A stretch of 64,000 bases of DNA from Oscarella lobularis (taxonomy: Eukaryota; Porifera; Homoscleromorpha; Homosclerophorida; Oscarellidae). The stretch lies in the NCBI RefSeq assembly GCF_947507565.1, contig NC_089182.1, positions 2,976,001 to 3,040,000 on the forward strand, in the 5' to 3' direction. Numbering within the stretch: position 1 is the stretch's first letter; the number at the start of each line of letters is the position of its first letter. The notes under the pieces were generated by a model. It was not told the DNA's origin, did no database searches, and saw only the letters and a list, made by a program, of their open reading frames with translations. The position numbers and the translations under genes are program-made. Positions 11,757 through 22,088 of the stretch are shown piece by piece.

Positions 11757-12206
11757 ACGTACAAAGAGGCGTTCGACGTATCGGGGACTCGCGTGCGTTT
11801 GTAAGCAGGAATTTTACCTCGTTTTTGAGCGGGTTTTTGGCTTTTTTAGGACGCTCGCGTCGCTTTGCTCTTTTTTGTTCGGTCCAGCGCTCGTGCACGT
11901 TCGGGCGTGTTCTCGCCGCGCCCACTCGTACTTCCTACGTTCGGTTTGGAACGGCGACGTCGTTCGGCTGTCGGGCACCGATTTTGGGACGCGTTTTTTG
12001 ACGAATTGGAGGTGCGTGTTTAGAAGGCCGCGGGTTCTTGTATCTGTGCTCTCGCTCCAGTTGCAACTTTTATTTATAGTGCGTGATGTCAGAGGGGATT
12101 ACCCTGTTACGTTGTTTCTTACTAGTATTTGATCCGGGCGGTATAACGAGTCAGACGTCACCAAGCTACAATGATGCGCAGGTCGACCGTTCGAAAACCT
12201 TGAAAT
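11757..12206. promoter_or_regulatory. Divergent intergenic region, Capicua-like / AHI1
   Basis: The two genes are head-to-head, with start codons about 450 bp apart. The region contains pyrimidine-rich stretches and probably both 5' UTRs. Open frames on the plus strand here (11656-12132) have no protein-like features. No TATA box was evident. Confidence 0.45.
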
Positions 12207-15200
12207 ATGACCGAAACTGCGCCGAGATCTTTCCGAGACGACGGAGGCGATATAGAAACCCAAGCCCACTCGACCGCCGTTCCAAAGAAACGAAAAAAAC
12301 GACGCGAAAAGCCAAACAGGTGAAAGCCGATCGAATTTTCGACACGAATCCGTACGAAATCGGTCCGCTTTTTAGACGAAAGCAACCGGACGACGTTCTT
12401 TCGTCACAGGTGGACAGCGGGTTTGCAGAAAACGCGCCTGGGCACGGACAACAGGCGGACGACGCCGCAACGGAGACGGGAAACGATCAGGAGTTGCCAC
12501 GCGACGAAGAAGTGCGTGTTCGCGTAGAGAAATTTATTCGCGCCTTTTTTTCCTTATAAACGGACGTGTACTGTACTAGCAGAGAAGACGGGTCAAAAAA
12601 TCGAAAAATTATCGCGATGACGAAAGTAGGCACACACAAATTAAAAGTCTGGTTTAATTAAATATTTTTTCAGGCTTCGTTCTTTCTGTTACAATTCACA
12701 GCGCCGATCGGCTGAAGCCAAATATTCACATTTCGCATCCGGTCGTCCGAGTTCACATAATCGACGCAACATCCGGATGTCACGTGAAAAAACTCCACGC
12801 CTCTCGTCAAGTGACGTCATACTTCGAGAAGGACAACGCGAGCGTTGATTACGTCATGCCCGTATTGTCACAACCGTTTAGCATTAGAGAGAATAGGTAT
12901 AGATAATTGTTTGTCTATGTTTTGCTAATTTTTTTGGTTGAAGAACTCTTGTTCCTTGTTGGGAAGAGACTCTCGTCTTCAATGAAGATTTCTCCCATTT
13001 TTTAGCCAATGACGTTATTTTATTTTTTGAGGTAAGACGATGAATTTCATCTTGTTACACTGTAAGCCAATCGAAGGATGTAGATTTTAGACTTCCTTGG
13101 AATGAAAATGACGGATCACAAGTGGACGGGCAAGAGAACGTATAAGGGATGGCACCGCATTGCCTGGGCATTTCTAAAGGTATATTAATTAATTAATTAA
13201 TATATAGTGAATGTTTTGGTCAAGTAGCCTTGGTTTCTTTGCTTAGTTACGCGGTTCGTCAAATGAACCGAATTGTGAAAAGCGTCTTCGCCTTCAACTG
13301 TTTCACTATCCCACTCGAACTCAAATTGGCGACGTGCTTCCGGATGCCGTCGAGGTGCGCGAGAATCTCGCCGCGCGCCCCCGAGATCTTCTCTTCCTCT
13401 TCCATCGTTTTTCGTCTCTCCAGATTTTTCACATCTACTCGTCGTCGCGCTGTCCTCGCGTGTCGTATCCGTCGACCCTTCACGTGACTCCTCGCCGCAT
13501 GGCCGCGGGACAATTGACGGCGCACGCCGCCCAAAGGCCCAGTCACCTCCGCTCTCTATTACCCACGGAAGAAGTAGGAAATTTCGTCGTCGTATTGAAT
13601 AGTAACCGTGTTTCTTTCCCCAGGAGAGAGGCGAGCAGACATTCGAAGAGCTTGATAAGACGAGAACACTGGGGTACCAACGAGCAAATTTCCAATTACT
13701 ATTGTTCTATTTATTTGATTAGCAGTAGTGCTGCTGCTGCTGCTTCAATTCGTCAGAAACCCCCAATGTGGAGTCGATTGCCTGGACAGGTAGACAGTTA
13801 TCGTGATAATTCATCAGAGGCTCTGTTCTTTTTTTTTTCTTTTTTAGACATGTCGAATTCCTAATCGTCTTATGCATTCTCTACCAGCCGGCAAACGGGG
13901 CTGTCTGGCGATTACGTTTTCGCACGATGGCCGGAGTCTAGCTGCCGCCTGTGGCGACAGCGATCTTGCCAGTTTTCCTATCATGATATATGAGGTCAAT
14001 CCCCAATGCCCGATTTCTCTTTCTAATGCATCCAGTATTGTATCAGATTCCTTCGGGCGACTTGAAAGGTCAACTCTCCGGTCATCATAATCTCATTTAC
14101 GACGTCTCTTGGTCGTCGGAAGACAGGGAATTGATTTCCGCTTCATCTGACGGCACGGTGAAGTAAGAAGAGAACTAAAGAAAAAATGGATTTTTTCTCT
14201 AAATTTTGCTTGGAAAGCGTGTGGGATGTCAAGTCATTGCGTTCGAGTCCCGTGCAAGTTCTACCTCATCCTTGCTTCGTCTACGCCGCCCAGTATCATC
14301 CGTCGGCGCCGTGGCTCGTCGTCACGGGCGGCTACGATCACACGATACGCGCGTGGTCGACCGAGACGCCGGAGAAGAACGGACGAGTCGGGTTTTTTTT
14401 TCTTTTATTCGATTTGTCGTTAGCGAGAATTTCTTTCGTTTGTAGTTACTAAGAGAGATGGACGGTCATCGGGGTCTGATCAACAGCATCGTATTTGACG
14501 CTCACGGTATATTACGCAGGACTGTGTGCATTCATTTCACTCTGTGTCCTTAGGAATAAAGATGTTTTCTGGTGACAGCACGGGAATGATAATCATGTGG
14601 AAAACGGATACGAGTCAAGAGGAAACAACGGATGGTACGATGATCTACTAGTGTTTTATTCTTTTACATCATCTATATCAGTTCATCATTGGACGGCACT
14701 GCAACGAATCAAAGATCCAGAAATCCACGTAATCTACATTCCCCCTCTTTGCTTCTAGAAATGAATATCCCCCCCTGTAGGGAGTAGCCATCAATCAGAT
14801 CGTCCTTCATCCGAACGCGAGACGCCTTTGCGTATATTCTCGCGACAATACAGTCCGAATATACGACTTACGAATGTACGCTTACTATACTCCCCCGCGC
14901 AAAAAAATAGTCGTACCGTTTAGCAATGCCGTCGTGAATCGCTGCGTCGGCGCGACGAACTTTCGCGAGCGTCTTCACTGCGCCGTCAGCCAATGCGGCT
15001 CGTTTGTAATGGCCGGTTCGGAGGACGGGCGCGTTTACGTGTGGAATTCGGATTCCGGCGATCGCGTCGCCGTCTACGCCGATCTGCCGTTCGGTCGTCC
15101 CGTCGCCGACGTCGCTTTTCATCCGCACGATCACATCGTCGCTTTTTGCTCGTTCGGCGACAATCAACCGATTGTCATCTACAAATTCGTTCCTACAGAA

Positions 15201-16437
15201 AATGGTACTAGGAAAAAAAGAGGGGAGCGAATAGCGGGGGAGTTGCGTTTATCTTAGTCGCTGATTTGAGATCGCCGCCGCCGCCTTCGACGACGTCGCG
15301 TTCCATGGCCGATGCGGTGAACCAGAGAGTCCTAGTGGAGCGCGTCAGTCGTCGCCTTTCCGCTGCACTTCAGGTAAAAAACGAATGATTTTTATATAGA
15401 AAAGAAAAATTTCTCTTTTTTTTTAGACGAGCAGGACAGCCAGAGAGACGACGACGACGATCTCGCGTCGTACTCACGATTTCGAGACGACGTCGCTGTT
15501 GAAAGATCCGTGGCAACCGTCGTTCAAATCCGGTTCGTGCGACGTACGCTTTCTTCTCTTTTTATTCTACTCATTTTCCCGGCGCCCCAGTGAGCGGCAC
15601 GCACGACGACGACGACGACGAACTGCGACAGACGACCGTGTCGCCTCACACTCTTCCCAGCTGGAAGCTGGCGGCTCAGCTGGCAGCGACGGGATCGCTG
15701 CGACGACGTCACCAGAGAAGCGGCGCGTCCGACGCGACGACGGAAAGAAATCCGGTACGTGTGCCAAGCACGTAGGTGGAAAAAAAAATGATCTTTTCAC
15801 AGCTTACTGTGACTTGGCAGTCGAGCCTAACAGGGACGATTCCGCCGCGAGTGAGAAGCCCGCCGCCGTCAGAATACGTATGGGGGGGGGGGGGGGGGGG
15901 GGGGGAGGGGACAGGAAGTGTAATCCTGCAGCTTTTGTTTCAAGTGTCGCGCTCTATACGACTACAAGTCTGCACGCGGAGACGAACTGTCGTTTGCAAG
16001 TGGCGACGTTTTGGCTATCGTTCATAAGGAGAGCGACAATTGGTGGGTAGCGCAGGCGGGCGACGGGAAACAGGGATACGTGCCGACGAACTACATCGCT
16101 CCCTACGGTAACCTACACGCGTCATTTGATGAATTGATACGTAGAAGGGGCGTGTGGACATGTAGACGTTGTCGCTGACATGGTGTCGGAAGCGGAGGAG
16201 TTGCAAGAGACGCGCGAAAGATCAGGGATAGGGATTCCGCTGTTTGGCGTGCCGTTGGCCACGTCGCCGATTCCGCCGTCGCCTGCTCCTTTTTCGACTG
16301 AAAAAGAGGAGGTACTGGAATCGTGTTACATTGAAAAGGAACTTAGTATTTTGTAGAGCAAGTCGGTGGATATTAGTGAGGAGAAGAGCAGGAGGAAGAA
16401 GAAGAAGCGACGAAAAATTAATGCGGCGACTAATTAG
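12207..16437 (+). CDS. AHI1: Jouberin, WD40/SH3 protein of the ciliary transition zone
   Basis: Jouberin acts at the ciliary transition zone and basal body and is mutated in Joubert syndrome in humans. The ATG at 12207 begins a basic N-terminus (PKKRKKRREK). The conserved pre-WD region follows (12674 on: ADRLKPNIHISHPVVRVHII, then VPCWEETLVFNEDF, then IAWAFLK). Then come SYPSTLHVT (about 13466) and KPPMWSRLPGQ (13757-13790). WD repeats run from about 13850 to 15200 (HSLPAGKRGCLAITFSHDG, LSGHHNLIYDVSWSS, PHPCFVYAAQYHP, GHRGLINSIVF, GSEDGRVYVWN). A C-terminal SH3 domain lies at about 15945-16107 (ALYDYKSARGDELSF, WWVAQAGDGKQGYVP). The protein ends in a Lys/Arg-rich tail and stops at 16435-16437. 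Introns are 50-120 bp; one contains a 24-nt G run. A five-codon alanine tract opens the exon at about 13731. Domain order and motifs match the animal family end to end; the exact join near 14880 is ambiguous. Confidence 0.93.
15882..15905. repeat. 24-nt poly-G run in an AHI1 intron
   Basis: Twenty-four consecutive G residues occupy over a third of the 67-bp intron 15878-15944, just upstream of the SH3 exon. A second GGGG follows after one A. The length could vary between reads or individuals. Confidence 0.9.
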
Positions 16438-16760
16438 AATTGGCACTTGTTCGTCACGTGTAGATGCACGTGGCGTCTAGCGTGCGGCGTTATAAGATAG
16501 GACTTTGGTCCTTGCCAGATCTATCAGCGTCAGCACCTTGGTTTCTTCTCGCGATCGTATTGCTCTACGTGACCGCCCAGCAATTCCATATACGGACAAA
16601 AACGGCTACCCGTCAAGCATCACCACGCGACGTCGGCGACGGCCCGTCGCCGTCGCCAAAGAACCAATCACAACGGCTCCGCTCCTCCTCCCTCCCCGCC
16701 ATAAAACCCCTCGAATTGCGACAAACTCACCACAGCGTCCTCTCGCCTCTCGTGCCGATC

Positions 16761-19686
16761 ATGGAGCAACCGAAGGGAACGCCCAAGGTGCGACGACGCA
16801 ACGACGTACACGCGAGAACGACTCTCTTTCTCCCCCCGTAGAGAAAATCGGCGTCGATAGCAGATATGGGACCTTTTTACGTCGCTCCGTAAGGAAAAAA
16901 AAAACGAACTGCGAGTGAGTATCGTCGGACGAAAATTTTCTTTCTGTGTCTATAGTCGCTCTGAACGTCGCCCGTCCTTCGTCGACTTGACGTTGTCGTT
17001 GTATGCACGGTAAAAAAATCGATCGAGAACGAAATTCTCGTTGCGCTACAGACCGTATTTCTAAAAAAAGACCGAGCGACTCAGTGGCATCGTCGACGGC
17101 GGTGTCGGCCGCGTCGTCGCGGGCGACGTCCGCGTCGTCGCGGGCGGCGTCGGCCGCAGGAACGGCCGCGTCGACGTCGCAGGCAGGAACGCCGGTGGCA
17201 TCGGCGTCGGCGCCGTCCTTTCCCGCGGAAAAGGATCCGACGGTTTTCGAGAGTCTCGCCATAGCCGAAAGGAGCATCGAACAATTAGTCACGCTGTCGA
17301 AGCCGTGCGTAAACGATTGATTGATTGATTGGTGGGGGGAAGTCTATTTTTGCTTTTTTTAGCGGCGGCGATGAGGCTACGAAGCGTGAGTTGACACCTG
17401 CGTGTATACGTTCGCGCGCTCTAATGTGTTCTTCGTCTTTTTCTTTTTCTAGAGTCTTTGGTGGACGCCTGTGGAACGGTACGTGAGAACGGCGTTTTTT
17501 CCTTTTCTCGCGCTCAATGACTTCCGTCTAGTTGTGCACACCGATTCTCGATTCCGTTTCGCGATGCAAGGCGGAGCTGGAGAGGGTCATCCTTAACAAT
17601 GACAGAGACATTGTGAATAACAAGATCGAGGAGAAGGCAAGGGGGACGATACATTATAATCTTTTTTTTTAGATAGAACAGCAGGTCATGGAGGAACAAG
17701 AGCAATGTGGCGTCAAAATATCAGGTATTCAGTCAGTGCGATCTGTTTTGTTGACGGTGAGCTTTGGCTATAGCTGAACTCGACATTGAGCAACCCGCAA
17801 TGGGAGTCGATATTCTGCCTTTGAAGTATGACCCGGAAACGGAAAATCCCGCCAGCAAACAGGATCTGGCCAATCGTAAGCACTTTGTGCCGGGCTTGAG
17901 AAAGGTGGTGGATCCCAAGCGTTTGGACGAGGTGCTTATTCAAAATTGCTCATTTTTTTAAAATTAAATGTTAATCGTTTTTATCTAGATGGTCGACAAT
18001 TTGGTGACGTGGGATTTTGACGCATTCTCGTTTAAGGACGTTTGCGGTTCTCATCCGCTTGTCTCCATGTGCCACTTCACTTTTTGCGTAACAATTTCAA
18101 ATAATGGGGCATTGGCGTCTGATTGGGTCTGTTGATTATTAGCATTGGGACTTGTACAATCAACTTCACATTAGAGAGTCCGTTGCTGTGAGATACTTCT
18201 GCGAAATAGAGGTGCGTGTTCCATCATATACACATATCAAATACCGGTACTCTTTTTTTCCTTCTAGGCAATGTACAACGACAATCCCTATCACAACTGC
18301 CTTCACGCGGCTGACGTCGTTCAAGCGACAAACTTTTTGCTGAGTGCGGCCAGAGTGAGGGTATGCTGAGAGGGGAGGGAAGCCGCTCTCGCCTTGGGAG
18401 GGAGATGAAACGATTTTCTTTTTTTTTTCAAGCAAATTCTCTCGCTGGATGAAACATTCGCTCTTCTATTTGCCGCCGCCGTTCACGACGTCGATCATCC
18501 TGGTTTCACTAACGAGTTCTTGTGGCTAATACGTACGTTTTTCTTTCTTTCGTCTCTTTGTGTGTGTGTGTACGCACACGTCTCATTCCAGAGGATCCTA
18601 TTGCCGTGATGTATCACGGCGTTCGCAGCCTCGAGCATCATCACGTGAAGCTGGCGTTCAAAACCCTTTGGGTAAGAAGAGAAAATATATCGCCTTTTCT
18701 TTGTTTTTCAGCCTGTATGTCGCTTCAGAGGTCTGAGGACTACAATTTACTGAGTGGGACCACTTTCGACAAAACGCAAGCACGATTCGAGAAATTGGTC
18801 TCTAGACTGGTAAGGCGCCAATATGATCATTATGTGTTTTCTTATACAACTTCTTCTTCAGGTCCTTGGCACTGACATCAGCGGCGGACGTGTTGCCTCT
18901 CGCCTGGCTTCACTCTGCTGTCTCGTCAAGGCAGATCAGGATGCGACACGACCTGAGGGCAAGGTGGATGTAGAAAAGGATCCCGTGTGGAAGAAACAGA
19001 GACATCGCGTGAATGTAAACAAAATGTAAAAGGAGGTGGGGTAAAGATGAGATTTTTTTTCTGCCTAGTTGATGAAGAGCATTCTCAATTCCGCCGATGT
19101 CAGCAACCCGGGACGCCTATTCTACATTGCCGACAAGTGGAAGGAGGCGATAACCGAAGAGTTCTTCAATCAAGTATGCTTTGCAGTTTAAGGTATCTTT
19201 TCTTTCTTTTCATGTTTTCTTTTCACAGGGAGACGAGGAAAAAAAGAGAGGGCTTCAGCTGACTTCCATTATGAACAGAGAGGCAAATCCGGCAGTAACA
19301 CAGGTAAGTGGAGGGCGTATCAACTGATTGATAGATAGATTGATTGATTGATTAACCGCGTTTTTTCTCAGCGTATGTTTTTGAACATCTGCGTGTATCC
19401 ATTTTGGGCCCAGTTGGCCAAAATAATTGAACCCCTTGGGACGGTGCCGCCGAAAGGCGAAAAGTTGCCAATTGACGACGCAGTGCAGACTGTATATAAC
19501 AATTTGGCAAAATGGTTCGAGATAGCACCCCCTGAAAAGCCGGATGACGAAAAGCCACCTGAAGCAAAGCCGGCTGATGAAAAGCCACCTGAAGCAAAGC
19601 CAGCTGATGAAAAGCCACCTGAAGCAAAGCCGGCTGATGAAAAGCCACCTGAAGCAAAGCCAGCTGATGAAAAGCCGGCTGAGTAG
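16761..19686 (+). CDS. Class I cyclic-nucleotide phosphodiesterase with C-terminal repeats
   Basis: Hydrolyses cAMP and/or cGMP; the catalytic domain is of the animal class I type. The first exon at 16761 reads MEQPKGTPK. A Ser/Ala-rich low-complexity segment (about 17065-17280) precedes the domain. Catalytic motifs across exons are NPYHNCLHAADV (about 18274), HDVDHPGFTNEF (about 18485), LEHHHV (about 18629, usually LENHH), SADVSNPGR (about 19099), EFFNQGDEEKKRG (19160-19256) and the glutamine motif TQRMFL across the exon join near 19300/19373. Residues that bind both metals are present. The usual CDR before the glutamine is MNR. Intron 17637-17672 is only 36 bp and uses a GC donor. The protein ends with about five copies of a Pro/Glu/Lys decapeptide. 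No GAF, UCR or PAS domain was seen, so it cannot be placed in a PDE subfamily; PDE1/PDE4/PDE8-like features are mixed. Confidence 0.88.
19543..19683 (+). repeat. 30-bp coding tandem repeat (DEKPPEAKPA)
   Basis: About four and a half near-perfect 30-bp copies occur at the 3' end of the phosphodiesterase coding region, each encoding the decapeptide DEKPPEAKPA. Copies alternate between CCGGCT and CCAGCT at one codon, suggesting expansion in two-unit steps. Confidence 0.9.
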
Positions 19687-19776
19687 TCTGGAACATTCTC
19701 TATGCGAACCGTTTTTTGTCAATTGAGTTGACGTTGCGTTACTGTTTTTTTTGGGGTCTGTTGACTTTGAGATGAA

Positions 19777-19782
19777 AATAAA
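19777..19782 (+). terminator. Candidate polyadenylation signal of the phosphodiesterase gene
   Basis: A canonical AATAAA lies 91 bp after the phosphodiesterase stop codon and before the next gene, the position expected for a short 3' UTR. Confidence 0.55.
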
Positions 19783-19894
19783 TCACCATGGAAACGAGTT
19801 GATCTAACGACATGATTGGCAGGTGCCAGACATCCGCTGTATCCCGTGTTGACAATCGGACGCCACTCGCGCTTAATTCATTCGCAAACCGAAC

Positions 19895-20356
19895 ATGGCC
19901 GAAGAACAAGATCTCTACGACGACTCGGAAGAATACTGGAAAGTTCTAGAGCGGCGCAAAGGATCGGTGCCGGACGTTCCTCCGCCGCCGCAATCCTCGC
20001 CACAAGAAGAATTTCCACTCGGGTTAGAGCTACACCGACCGCCGTTGCACCTTCCGCCCCTTCTGAGACCAACCGCGGAGCCACCACGATCGAAGACGCG
20101 TCGTCGTTCGTTGCCTCTGCATTTGCAGGCGTTGCAGGCGTCGCAGCCGCCGTCACCGCCGCCTCCATACGAATTGACTGGGCCGCCCACGGGACCGGCG
20201 CCGTTGACTATGAGTCTCTTTGGAGGCGGTCCTGTGACTCCGAGAGGCGGCCGATTACCTCCGCTTCCGTCGCGACCGCCGGCGCAGTTAGACCTGGGAA
20301 AAACGCGTTCTGTTTTGGATCAACCCGAACGGAAAAAGTCTAAGTCGGACCAATGA
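19895..20356 (+). CDS. Intronless proline-rich protein, unknown function
   Basis: A single frame of 153 aa from ATG 19895 to TGA 20354-20356. It opens with an acidic, tyrosine-containing segment (MAEEQDLYDDSEEYWKVLER). The rest is dominated by Pro/Leu/Arg with PPPP and SPPPPYEL words that could be SH3 or WW ligands (PPxY at PPPPYEL). A basic tail (ERKKSKSDQ) follows. No known domain was recognised. Codon use is clean and strongly biased, and the next gene has the same architecture, which supports a real gene. The product is predicted to be disordered. Confidence 0.55.
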   Translation: MAEEQDLYDDSEEYWKVLERRKGSVPDVPPPPQSSPQEEFPLGLELHRPPLHLPPLLRPTAEPPRSKTRRRSLPLHLQALQASQPPSPPPPYELTGPPTGPAPLTMSLFGGGPVTPRGGRLPPLPSRPPAQLDLGKTRSVLDQPERKKSKSDQ

Positions 20357-20580
20357 AAGCTGCATGGGCATCGATAAAACAAGAATCTTCTATTAGAATT
20401 GTTGTTGCATTATTTTCTGGCAAAATACGAAAAACTGTCGTTCGCATATCGTGTGTCTGCTAATAGGATAATTGATGGCAGCATGTCAATCACTCGCCTC
20501 GACACCGGGTCGTGTTAGCTCATCTGCGCACGGCGACGTCTTCGCGGCGCCAGTCGCAGCGTCGTCTTCGTCGAGAACGC

Positions 20581-21867
20581 ATGGCCGAGCGACCAGGATT
20601 CGACGACGACGAAGAAGATGAAGAACTCAAGGCCGTGAAGGACGACGAGAAAGGAAAACGGCCGAAAGTGAAATTCGAGTTGGAGGAGGAGTACAAGAGT
20701 CGTCACACTCCATCAAAATACGCGCCTTGGGAACCCGAACCAACGCTGGTTCCCTTCTCCTCTCCCGTCTCGGGCACGTACACGTCGCGAAGCGACGATC
20801 TTAGCTGTTGGCCTCAACCGGTAACGAAAGTCATAATCAGACAGCGCGAATTACTTCCTTCGTCACCGCCGCGAACACCCGCGCCAGCGCTTCCACAGCA
20901 GTACTCGAAGCCCGTCTTACCGACGTTGATGCAGAAAGTGACGCTACGCAAAGCGTCGCCTACAAAAACTGCACCGCGAAAACTCGGTTCGCCACGCAAG
21001 ACCAGTCACGCGCCGCAACCGGCCCCGCCACTCACAGGACTACCGTCGCTCAAAGCGACGTCGAAACCGACGTCGCCCAAACGCAAGCCGCCGCAACCGG
21101 CCGGCTACCGTCTCCCCATGGTCCTACCGCCGCCCGCGCGTCCTCTCACGCTAGCCGCGGTGGCGGCGGCAGCGGCGGCGACTCCGCCGCTCGCGTCGCA
21201 ACGTCCCCACGAATACCACGAAGATCCCTCGTTCTCGCGAAAGCCGCACAGTTGCGTGCGCCCGCCGCCGAAGCCGCCTCGACGCCTCTCCATGCCCAAA
21301 CCCGGTACGCTCTTCATCAAGGGATTCGGAATGCTTCCGAGACCCGATCCACCGCCGCCGCTACCCCAATCGACTGTCGCGTATCTTCCGAGGATTTCCC
21401 TGCGAATGCCGCCGGGAAACTTTCGATCGTATTACGGAATCGTGCGACCGGTGCCGAGATTTCGGCCGCCGCGCGGCGACGGCGAAGGTCCCGTCGAACG
21501 CGACTACATCAAAATCAGTCATCCCTGCACGTTGCACGAGCGACAGCGTCGAAATAGCGAACCGCCGCCGGATACTAAAAGGAGAAGAGATAGGCACGCA
21601 CGCTGTCGCCCTTTGACGGCCGCCGCCGCCGAACCCGACGATTCCGACGATTCCGACGATTCCGACGATTCCGACGTGTCGGTTGTGGTTAACGTCGACG
21701 TGGAGCGACTGTGCTGGTCGCCGACCGAAGCGACGTTGTGGCGAGTGCCGCGAGGCGGAACGGGCACGACCTATTGGGATCGAAACGATAGGATGTGGAC
21801 GAGGAATCCCGGGAGACATCGATGGTGTTGGGATCCGTTCTTGGACAAGTGGCTGTATTTTTTCTAG
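20581..21867 (+). CDS. Intronless basic proline-rich protein with tryptophan-rich C-terminus
   Basis: The ATG at 20581 (MAERPGFDDDEEDEEL) starts a 428-aa frame ending TAG 21865-21867; the frame is open further upstream but without a better ATG. An acidic N-terminus is followed by a long Pro/Lys/Arg/Ser-rich disordered region. An alanine tract lies near 21160-21180 and a DSD repeat at about 21640-21680 (12-bp GATTCCGACGAT unit). The last 60 residues are different: compact, Trp/Tyr-rich (CWSPTEATLWRVPRGG, MWTRNPGRHRWCWDPF, KWLYFF), probably a small folded element. I do not recognise a family. It shares the MAE-plus-acidic start and proline-rich body with the gene just upstream. Confidence 0.6.
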   Translation: MAERPGFDDDEEDEELKAVKDDEKGKRPKVKFELEEEYKSRHTPSKYAPWEPEPTLVPFSSPVSGTYTSRSDDLSCWPQPVTKVIIRQRELLPSSPPRTPAPALPQQYSKPVLPTLMQKVTLRKASPTKTAPRKLGSPRKTSHAPQPAPPLTGLPSLKATSKPTSPKRKPPQPAGYRLPMVLPPPARPLTLAAVAAAAAATPPLASQRPHEYHEDPSFSRKPHSCVRPPPKPPRRLSMPKPGTLFIKGFGMLPRPDPPPPLPQSTVAYLPRISLRMPPGNFRSYYGIVRPVPRFRPPRGDGEGPVERDYIKISHPCTLHERQRRNSEPPPDTKRRRDRHARCRPLTAAAAEPDDSDDSDDSDDSDVSVVVNVDVERLCWSPTEATLWRVPRGGTGTTYWDRNDRMWTRNPGRHRWCWDPFLDKWLYFF

Positions 21868-22088
21868 GAATCTCTCTTTCCCTTGGGACTGACTTGACCT
21901 TGACTCTACACTGATTGATTTGTTTATTGGGTAAGCAAATTCTTGCTACGTATAAAAACCGGCAGTTGTTTGTCTCACTGCATCCAACCGTGCCTCTCGA
22001 TTGCGTGCGACGCGTTTATATCTTCTAATTGTGCATAGACAATATCTAGAGAGCGACTCGGATGGTGAGACGACAAAGACACATGGGC

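Noticed and set aside
12083-12559. 158-aa frame overlapping the AHI1 start
   Set aside because: Its downstream half is real AHI1 exon sequence, but the upstream half is replaced by the ATG 12207 exon spliced at about 12320-12374.
16759-17292. 177-aa antisense frame
   Set aside because: Mirror of the Ser/Ala-rich phosphodiesterase exons and introns; no protein features.
21361-21819. 152-aa antisense frame
   Set aside because: Shadow of the proline-rich gene on the plus strand.
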